From the NCBI GenBank assembly GCA_023392185.1, contig JAEVZP010000092.1, positions 1-16,514 on the forward strand: a stretch of DNA of 16,514 nucleotides, written 5' to 3'. The DNA comes from Bacteroidota bacterium. GTDB lineage: Bacteria; Bacteroidota; Bacteroidia; Chitinophagales; Chitinophagaceae. A program made the position numbers and the translations under genes. Shown piece by piece: positions 6,304 through 12,651 of the stretch. The notes under the pieces are model-generated. The model worked only from the letters and a program-made list of their open reading frames with translations. It was not told the DNA's origin and did no database searches. Position 1 is the first letter of the stretch, and every line of letters begins with the position of its first letter.

Positions 6304-7632
6304 TTATTGAAGAACAATCTTCCGGGTAAAAGTTTCAGGGCCCGATTGCGCCTGAAGGAAATAAAGTCCTTTGGCAAGAGAAGATAAGTCGAGCAGGCGG
6401 GCTTCCTGCGGGGCCAGATCGGCATCACGGCTCACGACGCGACCCGCCATATCGAGCACCTGAATGCCGGACAACAGACGCTCACTTCTGTTTTCGAGCT
6501 GGAACACACCGGCCGAAGGGTTGGGAGCAATCCGCAGATTACCGGCTGCCGGCATACTTGGAGCAATACCGAGCGGTTGCTGAGTGAGCGAGTAGGACGC
6601 TTGTCCCGGTGCGGTATAGTACTGCATCCGGGCGACTTGTCCTTTGGTGAAAAGCATCATTTCGGCATCGTCTACATAGTCCATGAAGTTCATGAACATA
6701 ATGCCGTTGCCGGAGGGCGAACAGTTGTCGTAGTGGGGAAAAGCCATCGGCGTGCCGGTGCTGAAGGTCGGCTCGTCCTGCGGCGGCGTATCGGCAATAC
6801 CGTCGTCCGAAGAGCAGCCGGCGTATGTTCCAAAAACGTGGTCCAGCTCAAAATAGTGGCCAAATTCGTGGGTAAGGGTGCGCCCGCCGTCGTTGGTCCC
6901 TGGATAGAAATACTGTTGGGGAAATTCCCGTTTGCCGAAGGCCGTGTGGCTCACCACCAGGCCAAGGTCGGCTGTTGTGATACTGTGGCCGCTGATAACG
7001 GCGCCCACGAGGCTGGGCGGAATGGCTACGCCGAGGGTGCCGAAAGAGGTGGCCACGACCCATACGTTGAGGTTACGGGTAGGATCCCAGCCGTCAAGTC
7101 CACCCTGACTGGCGCGCTTGGCATCCGCATAACCCGTATTGTCGGTGAAAAAATTTGTGGTCGTTTTTACCTCAATACCGGGGGCAATGGTATAGGCGGA
7201 GGTTCCGGAAGCGAGCCGGAACTGCAAGCCGGCGTTGCCGATAAGTGATTGAAAGGGCCCGGGCGTCCGGCCTAAATCAGCGTTGGTAGCAGAGTAGTCG
7301 GCGTTCAGCACCGCTAACTGGCTATTGATGCGTCGGATAAGCCCGGTGTCTCTGCCGATGCGCTGGTATTCAGGCCCTGAAAGCAACACGTGAAAAACCA
7401 CCGGAATCGGGTATTGAGCTGTGCTTTTGGCCGCTGCGCCAGGCAGTTCCTGCTGCTCCAATGCCTGTTGGTGGGCTTGAGACAGGCGTTGCTGTCGCTG
7501 GGCGGCAAAAGAAGGATCTTCCTGTGCGACCTGTTGCAAGAGGGCCGTGTTGCCGCAACGGCGCAACTCCTGCGCACTGAGCGAAGGCAGCGTGCCACCC
7601 AAAAGCGCCGAAAACAAAATAAGTTTTTTCAC
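6304..7632 (-). CDS. Secreted M43-like zinc metalloprotease with type IX sorting domain
   Basis: Predicted exported endopeptidase of the M43 (cytophagalysin/pappalysin) metzincin group. Seen in 442 residues: Sec signal peptide (about 1-20, MKKLILFSALLGG... with likely cleavage at SLSA/QE); a catalytic domain with the zinc motif HEFGHYFELDH (about 254-264); a cysteine pair around YAGCSSDDGIADTPP and YDNCSPSGNG; the Met-turn NFMDYVDD; and a C-terminal beta-sandwich (last about 75 residues, from RIAPNPSAG to ETFTRKIVLQ) that is a Por secretion (T9SS type A) sorting signal. The third zinc-site segment has Glu where classical metzincins have Gly (HExxHxxGxxH). The start is GTG at 7632. It sits 40 nt after the DUF151 gene and 12 nt before mqnE. 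The substrate is unknown. Confidence 0.87.
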   Translation of the reverse strand: MKKLILFSALLGGTLPSLSAQELRRCGNTALLQQVAQEDPSFAAQRQQRLSQAHQQALEQQELPGAAAKSTAQYPIPVVFHVLLSGPEYQRIGRDTGLIRRINSQLAVLNADYSATNADLGRTPGPFQSLIGNAGLQFRLASGTSAYTIAPGIEVKTTTNFFTDNTGYADAKRASQGGLDGWDPTRNLNVWVVATSFGTLGVAIPPSLVGAVISGHSITTADLGLVVSHTAFGKREFPQQYFYPGTNDGGRTLTHEFGHYFELDHVFGTYAGCSSDDGIADTPPQDEPTFSTGTPMAFPHYDNCSPSGNGIMFMNFMDYVDDAEMMLFTKGQVARMQYYTAPGQASYSLTQQPLGIAPSMPAAGNLRIAPNPSAGVFQLENRSERLLSGIQVLDMAGRVVSRDADLAPQEARLLDLSSLAKGLYFLQAQSGPETFTRKIVLQ

Positions 7633-7654
7633 AAATCGAAGATATGAAAGGGGT

Positions 7655-7695
7655 GTCTTATAAAAAGCCGGGTTAGTCCCGATTTTTTAGCTCAT
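7655..7695 (-). terminator. Possible weak terminator after the DUF151 gene
   Basis: On the minus strand CGGG and CCCG flank ACTAA, which contains the DUF151 stop codon, and GCTTTTTAT follows. The 4-5 bp stem is short, so partial termination at best; the downstream protease gene may still be co-transcribed. Confidence 0.3.
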
Positions 7696-8266
7696 CCCGT
7701 ATTTTAATGGCCTGCACATAATCTTCCTGTTCCAAAACCTGCTGCAAAAGGGTTTCAAGCTCTTCTTTAGACATCGACTTCAGGTTTTCACTGCCGGAAT
7801 CTTCCACATTTGCATTGGCAGCCGCCGGACCGCTATAAGTTCCTTCCTCGCCGCCGGCTTCCATTTGCAGGCCCGCAGCATTGAGGATATTCTCAAAACA
7901 ATAGATCGGACACTGGGCACGAACCGCCAGCGCAAGCGCATCCGAGGTGCGGGAATCAATCTCGAAAATCTCATTGCCATTGGTACACACCAGCTTGGAA
8001 TAAAAAATGCCTTCTTCGAGCCGGTAAATCAGCACTTCCGTCAGGTCGATCCCAAAAGTGCTCATTACGGTGGTAAAAAGGTCGTGGGTAAGCGGGCGGG
8101 ACGGCTCCATGCGCTCCAGTGCCACGGCAATGGCCTGGGCCTCGAAAGCACCAATTACAATGGGCAGGCGACGCAGGCCCGAGGCCTCGCCCAATACAAC
8201 GGCATAGAACGTTCTCTGCGATTCGCTGTGCGACAGCGCGACAATTTCAAGCTCAATTTTTTTCAT
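7673..8266 (-). CDS. Bifunctional nuclease (DUF151) domain protein with UVR motif
   Basis: A 197-residue cytoplasmic protein with an N-terminal bifunctional-nuclease (BFN/DUF151) domain at about 1-135: LPIVIGAFEAQAIAVAL, TVMSTFGIDLTEVLIYRL, and the conserved FEIDSRTSDALALAVRAQCPIY block. An acidic, Ala/Gly/Asn-rich linker follows (about 140-160), then a C-terminal UvrB/UvrC-type motif at about 163-197 (MSKEELETLLQQVLEQEDYVQAIKIRDELK). This pairing is widespread in Bacteroidota. Members of the family have reported RNase/DNase activity, but the cellular role is unclear and I do not assign one. The start is ATG at 8266, 69 nt after the parC stop. A near-consensus -7 element (TACCTTCG) lies upstream, so it may begin its own unit with the M43 protease and mqnE. 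Confidence 0.88.
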   Translation of the reverse strand: MKKIELEIVALSHSESQRTFYAVVLGEASGLRRLPIVIGAFEAQAIAVALERMEPSRPLTHDLFTTVMSTFGIDLTEVLIYRLEEGIFYSKLVCTNGNEIFEIDSRTSDALALAVRAQCPIYCFENILNAAGLQMEAGGEEGTYSGPAAANANVEDSGSENLKSMSKEELETLLQQVLEQEDYVQAIKIRDELKNRD

Positions 8267-8283
8267 GAATTCCGGATACGGTT

Positions 8284-8325
8284 CCTGCCCCGTTTTGTGG
8301 CCGCGAAGGTACAGCCCGGGGCAGG
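8284..8325 (-). terminator. Hairpin between parC and the DUF151 gene
   Basis: Arms cctgccccg (8284-8292) and cggggcagg (8317-8325) are perfect 9-bp complements with a 24-nt loop. No long T-run follows on the minus strand, and the loop carries the candidate -7 element for the next gene, so it may be a parC 3'-end structure or a regulatory stem rather than a classic terminator. Confidence 0.4.
8304..8311 (-). promoter_or_regulatory. Near-consensus -7 element for the DUF151 gene
   Basis: The minus strand reads TACCTTCGCGGCC, one base different from the der promoter core TACCTTTGCGGCC. It lies 37 nt before the ATG at 8266. Confidence 0.4.
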
Positions 8326-8335
8326 ATTTCGATTT

Positions 8336-10840
8336 CTAAAACAACTTTTGCGCCACGCCTTCTTCGGCCATCAGGGCAATTTCTTTCAGGTCGGCGGTGG
8401 CTATTTTAGTGCCGATTGCTTTCCAGCCGGTCACGTCCACCGCTTCGGCCAGGGCCAATGTTTGCTCCGTCCACTCGCTTTTCTTTTTGCCGCTGCGCAA
8501 AATCACAACCGGCTCGCTGTCGGTGGAAACAAACTTGAGGCTGTTGCCTTCGCCGTCGCGCACAAAGTTGTAGCGGGTGCGCAACTGGTTGCTTTCAATC
8601 AGGAAGCGCTTGGCATAGTGCAATCCCTTAGCGGCATCCCAATAAATAACAGAAACGGGGCGTTCGGGGTGGAATTTCTCAATCGCCATCAAGGTTTCGG
8701 TAGGGAAGCGGTTGGTAGGTTCAAAGTCATTCAGCTCGTAGGTGCCGTCTTCATAAAACGCCAGAATGCGGTCTTCGGCTTCAAAATTGCCCAGGAGCTT
8801 GCCACGGCCTTCGCGGTTGAGGCGACCGGTTTCGGGGTCAAAAAACACTTGTGGCGCATCCAGCGTAGAGCGGCCTTTTTCTTTCAGCTTAATGGCTTTT
8901 ACGGGATACTTGGTGAGTTGGTTTCCCCCGGAGCCGCGACCTTTAATTTCAATATCGGTAAACGAAAAATCAAACTCTTTTTGCCGTGCTTTGGAGGCCG
9001 GATTGAGCATCACGCGCACGGTTTCTGCTTCGCCATTGGCGTTGGCCGAGAAATACAGCACGCGGCTTTGCGGATTCCCTTTGGTAAGGTCGTATTCCTT
9101 GTCGCGGGTCACGCCGTTCACGTTGAAGCGCTTTACAAACGCCATACCGGTTTTGCCGTCGGTGTAGATGTAGTTGTAGGTCGTCCGGTCGTCGGATTTA
9201 TGGAAAACAGCGAGGTAGATAATGTCTTTTCCCACAAACGTTTTGTCGGCCACTTTCGTTACCATCATCTTGCCGTCGCGACGGAACACAATAATGTTAT
9301 CGAGGTCGGAGCACTCAAAAGCCGGCTCGTCTTTTTTGAGTCCGGTGCCAATAAAGCCTTCTTTGTAATTCACATACAGTTTGGCATTGGCCAGCACTGC
9401 CTGCGACGCATTAAGGGTTTCAAAAGAGCGGATTTCGGTTTTGCGCTCGCGGCCTTTGCCGTATTTTTTCAGCAGACCTTCGTAATACTTAATGGCGTAG
9501 TCGGTGAGGTGCTCAATATGAAACGCTACTTCGTCCAGCGCCGCTTCCACGCCGCGGATGTGCTCGTCGGCTTTGAAGGAATCGAATTTGGAAATGCGTT
9601 TAATCCGGATTTCGGTGAGGCGGACTAAATCCTCTTCCACCACCGCGCGGCGCAGCTTTTTCTTGTGTTTGGAAAGGCCCCGGTCAATCGCTGCCAGCAC
9701 CCCTTCCCAGGTCGTTTCTTCCTCAATATCGCGGTAAATGCGATTTTCAATAAAAATCTTTTCCAGCGACGAATAATGCCAGTCGTTCTCCAGTTCCGCC
9801 TGCCGGATTTCTAATTCGCGTAACAGCAAATCCTTGGTGTGCTGCACCGAGAATTTCAACAACTCCGTCACGGTCGTAAAGCGCGGCTTGTCGTCGATGA
9901 TGACACAGGCGTTGGGCGAAAGGCTGACTTCGCAGTCGGTAAACAGGTAGAGCGCGTCAATCGTCTGGTCGGCGGAAATGCCGGTGGCCAGTTGCACATT
10001 CAGTTCCACCTCGGCGGCGGTGTTGTCGGTAACGCTTTTAATCTTGATTTTTCCGGAATCGTTGGCCTTCAGGATAGAGTCCACCAGCTGCGAAGTGGTG
10101 ACGCCATACGGCACATCCTTAATCAGCAGCGTTTTCGCGTCGGCTTTTTCAATCCGGGCGCGCACCCGCACTTTTCCACCGCGCACGCCATCGTTGTAAT
10201 TCGTGGCATCCATCGAAGCGCCGGTGGCAAAATCGGGAACCAGCTCAAATTTCCGGCCTTTCAGGTGCTGGATAGAAGCCGCAATCAGTTCGCAAAAATT
10301 ATGCGGGAGAATTTTGGTGGAAAGGCCCACCGCAATGCCGTCCACGCCCTGCGCCAAGAGCAAGGGAAATTTCATCGGCAGCGTGACCGGCTCTTGTTTC
10401 CGGCCGTCGTAGCTCAGCTGCCATTCGGTCGTTTTGCCGTTAAACGCCACTTCGTTGGCAAATTTGGAAAGGCGCGCTTCAATGTAGCGGGAGGCGGCTG
10501 CCGGGTCGCCGGTGCGCACGTCGCCCCAGTTGCCCTGCGTTTCAATCAAAAGCTCTTTCTGGCCAAGGCCCACTATCGCGTCGCCAATTGAGGCGTCGCC
10601 GTGCGGGTGGTATTGCATCGTCTGGCCAATTACGTTGGCCACTTTATTGAAACGCCCGTCGTCCATTTCCTTCATGGCGTGCAGGATGCGGCGCTGGACC
10701 GGCTTGAGGCCGTCGGCACCGGCGGGCACGGCGCGTTCCAGAATTACATACGAAGCATAATCCAGAAACCAGTTCTGGTACATGTCTTCAATGTGGGGTT
10801 GCCCGTTTGGGGCCGATTCGTTCTTTAATTCTTCTATCAT
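8336..10840 (-). CDS. parC: DNA topoisomerase IV subunit A (ParC-type)
   Basis: Breakage-reunion subunit of a type IIA topoisomerase, working with ParE to decatenate chromosomes. The 834-residue product has the N-terminal winged-helix/tower module with DGLKPVQRRILHAM, the YHPHGDASIGDAIV segment (77-90) and catalytic Tyr119 preceded by Arg118 (AAASRYIEARLS). A coiled-coil/gate region follows (about 330-440), then a divergent C-terminal beta-pinwheel. The canonical GyrA box is absent; only a degenerate IKGRGSGGNQLTKYP is seen, which favours ParC over GyrA and fits the Bacteroidota ParC-type subfamily (usually annotated DNA gyrase/topoisomerase IV subunit A). parE is not adjacent on the right, where a divergent desaturase lies. 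The start is ATG at 10840. A promoter with TTTG (10896-10899), a 17-nt spacer and AACCTTTG lies 31 nt upstream. Confidence 0.93.
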   Translation of the reverse strand: MIEELKNESAPNGQPHIEDMYQNWFLDYASYVILERAVPAGADGLKPVQRRILHAMKEMDDGRFNKVANVIGQTMQYHPHGDASIGDAIVGLGQKELLIETQGNWGDVRTGDPAAASRYIEARLSKFANEVAFNGKTTEWQLSYDGRKQEPVTLPMKFPLLLAQGVDGIAVGLSTKILPHNFCELIAASIQHLKGRKFELVPDFATGASMDATNYNDGVRGGKVRVRARIEKADAKTLLIKDVPYGVTTSQLVDSILKANDSGKIKIKSVTDNTAAEVELNVQLATGISADQTIDALYLFTDCEVSLSPNACVIIDDKPRFTTVTELLKFSVQHTKDLLLRELEIRQAELENDWHYSSLEKIFIENRIYRDIEEETTWEGVLAAIDRGLSKHKKKLRRAVVEEDLVRLTEIRIKRISKFDSFKADEHIRGVEAALDEVAFHIEHLTDYAIKYYEGLLKKYGKGRERKTEIRSFETLNASQAVLANAKLYVNYKEGFIGTGLKKDEPAFECSDLDNIIVFRRDGKMMVTKVADKTFVGKDIIYLAVFHKSDDRTTYNYIYTDGKTGMAFVKRFNVNGVTRDKEYDLTKGNPQSRVLYFSANANGEAETVRVMLNPASKARQKEFDFSFTDIEIKGRGSGGNQLTKYPVKAIKLKEKGRSTLDAPQVFFDPETGRLNREGRGKLLGNFEAEDRILAFYEDGTYELNDFEPTNRFPTETLMAIEKFHPERPVSVIYWDAAKGLHYAKRFLIESNQLRTRYNFVRDGEGNSLKFVSTDSEPVVILRSGKKKSEWTEQTLALAEAVDVTGWKAIGTKIATADLKEIALMAEEGVAQKLF

Positions 10841-10870
10841 GAGGTATTACGCTAAAATCGTCTCTTCTGT

Positions 10871-10899
10871 CAAAGGTTGCGAAGGTAAAAGAGAACAAA
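10871..10899 (-). promoter_or_regulatory. Promoter for parC (-33 and -7 elements)
   Basis: On the minus strand TTTG (10896-10899), 17 nt, then AACCTTTG (10871-10878), one mismatch from TAnnTTTG. The spacing is within the Bacteroidota range. An alternative -7, TACCTTCG, lies just upstream in the same stretch. Confidence 0.5.
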
Positions 10900-11122
10900 A
10901 TAGCAGTAAAAGAGTTGGGTACAAAGCGGGCTCAAATGGGCCACAAATGAAAGTGGATGCTGCGGATTTGCACGGATCGAAAAGTTTTTCTTCGGACCGC
11001 CGTTCCTGTATCAGGGATCCTTAAATCCCCATCAATCTCTATCAATTCCCAAAGCCATCATGTACCAACCCGCTAAACGCTGCTAGTCCCGCATTTTCAC
11101 GTATCCGCAGCAACCGAAAGCT
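10900..11122. other. Intergenic region between divergent parC and desaturase genes
   Basis: The full gap between the parC ATG and the desaturase GTG is 320 nt. Apart from the two promoters I see no gene. It holds a short 10-nt-period direct repeat (atcaatctct, atcaattccc at about 11032-11051) and no long hairpin. The segment around 10960-10980 (tgcggatttgcacggatc) may be a remnant of a dispersed repeat, but this cannot be tested here. Confidence 0.35.
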
Positions 11123-11130
11123 TAAATTTG
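11123..11130 (+). promoter_or_regulatory. -7 element of the desaturase promoter
   Basis: TAAATTTG is an exact TAnnTTTG match, 30 nt before the GTG start at 11161. The expected -33 TTTG is only poorly represented (TTTT at 11094-11097, spacer 25). Confidence 0.5.
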
Positions 11131-11160
11131 CGTTTCTCCTAGTAAAGCCTTTTGCTGCCC

Positions 11161-12204
11161 GTGAATCACTTCCAGAAAACCAGCGCTATCCGAAAGGAAA
11201 TCATTCAGTCCTATGCCGACTATAAAACCCGGTATCCGATTCTGAAATACCAGAACAGTATCGGACTTGGTATCTTCCTCGTAAGCGTTCTGATGATTCT
11301 GACTGCCAGCTTCCTGTGGTGGAAAGGGCACCTTTCGGTTTGGATTCTGGTGCCTTTCAACGCCTTTTGGATGGGCATTCTCCACGAGCTGGAGCACGAC
11401 CTGATTCACTGGATGTATTTTAAAAACCGGAAATGGGTGCATCATTCCATGCTCTTTGTGGTGTGGATGCTCCGCCCGTTAACGGTCAATCCCTGGCTCC
11501 GCCGCACGCTGCACTACCATCACCATAAGTTTTCCGGCTCCAAACACGATGTGGAAGAGCGTGGCGTTACCAACGGCGAGCGCTGGAGCCTGAAGCGGCT
11601 GATTACCACGCCTGATATTGTGGTGGGCGGCATCCTGCGCCTCAAAAGTTTGTTACACGATCTGAAATCTGAAGTAGCCGAAGGCAACCTGAAAGCCGAG
11701 CAGGCCACCAGGCTGCGTCGCTATATCGTGCTGGGCCTTTTCCCGCTCACGGTTGTGGCGCACATCATGGTATATGCGTTTCTGGTGTACCTGTTATGGG
11801 CAGCTGTGGCTCCGCTCTTCGGGTCCGTTGCCGAAATGCCGGCCCTGATTTCCGGAAATCTGTTCTGGCTCCGCCCGCTGTTTTATTGCATTGTGCTGCC
11901 CAACGTGCTGCGGCAATTTTGCCTGCACCTGATTACCTCCAATATGCACTACTACGGCGACGTAGAAAAGAATAACGTAATGGAGCAAACGCAGGTGCTC
12001 AACGTGTGGTGGACGTTCCCGTTCCAGATTTTCTGCTTTTTCTTTGGCTGGACCCATACCATTCACCATTTTGTGGTGAACGAAACCTTTTATATCCGCC
12101 ACCTCACCCGCAAAAAAGCTCATGATGTGCTGCGCCGTTACGGTGTTCGGTTTAATGACCTGGGCACTTTCAAACGGGCCAACCGGTACCGGATAGAAGC
12201 TTAA
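11161..12204 (+). CDS. Membrane fatty acid desaturase family protein
   Basis: An integral-membrane di-iron enzyme of the fatty acid desaturase/hydroxylase superfamily (PF00487 type). All three histidine boxes are present: HELEH (residues 75-79, with another His at 83), HYHHH (118-122) and HTIHH (about 301-305); extra histidines (HH at 94-95) may also bind iron. Hydrophobic segments surround residues 35-72, 93-110, about 185-220 and 230-255, with another near 285-300. The C-terminal tail is basic and cytosolic in appearance. GTG at 11161 is preferred (MNHFQKTSAIRKE); TTG at 11152 is an alternative three codons upstream. It is a single-gene unit with its own -7 element and a strong terminator. 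The acyl substrate and the position of the double bond cannot be told from sequence; a hydroxylase or carotenoid-modifying role is possible but less likely. Confidence 0.85.
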   Translation: MNHFQKTSAIRKEIIQSYADYKTRYPILKYQNSIGLGIFLVSVLMILTASFLWWKGHLSVWILVPFNAFWMGILHELEHDLIHWMYFKNRKWVHHSMLFVVWMLRPLTVNPWLRRTLHYHHHKFSGSKHDVEERGVTNGERWSLKRLITTPDIVVGGILRLKSLLHDLKSEVAEGNLKAEQATRLRRYIVLGLFPLTVVAHIMVYAFLVYLLWAAVAPLFGSVAEMPALISGNLFWLRPLFYCIVLPNVLRQFCLHLITSNMHYYGDVEKNNVMEQTQVLNVWWTFPFQIFCFFFGWTHTIHHFVVNETFYIRHLTRKKAHDVLRRYGVRFNDLGTFKRANRYRIEA

Positions 12205-12254
12205 AAAAACCGTGGAGCCGGTAGTTGCTGGCTCCTGCCTGCTTTCTAAAAAAC

Positions 12255-12288
12255 AAAAAAGGGCCTGTGCTGATCACGGCCCTTTTTT
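12255..12288 (+). terminator. Terminator after the desaturase gene
   Basis: Arms aaaaaagggcc (12255-12265) and ggccctttttt (12278-12288) pair perfectly, and the inner gtg/cac extends the stem past a one-base bulge around the loop ctgat. It ends in T6, a classic intrinsic terminator about 50 nt after the stop codon, and could work on both strands. Confidence 0.92.
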
Positions 12289-12454
12289 GGGGTTAAATAT
12301 GGAAAGAAATGGGGGCGTTTATACCTTTCAGACATCGCTGCTTTTCCTATTTTGCTTTCTGATGAAATGGGAATCCGTATGTTATAACCGCCTTCGGTTT
12401 ATAAGCTATTTTGTTTCTCTGCCGAAAGGCAGGGTCTCGGGAGTCGCTTCTGAG

Positions 12455-12474
12455 ATTCCGCCTTTTGGCGGAAT
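12455..12474. repeat. Hairpin repeat attccgcc-tttt-ggcggaat
   Basis: A perfect 8-bp stem with a TTTT loop, followed by GACAAAACGAAAGGAT. It is probably part of a dispersed intergenic repeat and not an mRNA terminator, since no T-run follows. Confidence 0.5.
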
Positions 12475-12651
12475 GACAAAACGAAAGGATCATCTGTTTA
12501 GAAAGCCAATCCAGGCATCGCTGACCTCAACTCTATCGATCTTTCAGAACAGGAGTGACCATTTATAAGGAACGCTGCTGGTATACAAACGGAATTTTGT
12601 CCGTCCGATCTGTTTCACAAACCGGCGGCCTTGTCAGAACGCACCGGGTCT

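Larger units (their letters stand above)
12205..12651. other. 447-nt non-coding gap rich in hairpins
   Basis: The gap lies between the convergent desaturase and mutS genes, and no convincing coding frame is present. It contains the desaturase terminator and a series of short inverted repeats: ttataacc/ggtttataa (12382-12404, one bulge), ctgcc-gaaa-ggcag (12419-12432), attccgcc-tttt-ggcggaat (12455-12474) and acgga-attttg-tccgt (12589-12604). The last could be a weak mutS terminator. The middle part reads like an interspersed intergenic repeat. Confidence 0.5.

Noticed and set aside
7865..9628. Long plus-strand open frame (587 codons) opposite the DUF151 gene and parC
   Set aside because: It is antisense to two well-recognised genes and follows their codon structure; the product is low in recognisable motifs and rich in Phe, Gly and His, typical of a shadow frame.
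12212..12568. 118-codon plus-strand open frame after the desaturase gene
   Set aside because: It reads straight through the strong terminator and several hairpins, has no promoter or recognisable domain, and overlaps repeat-like DNA.
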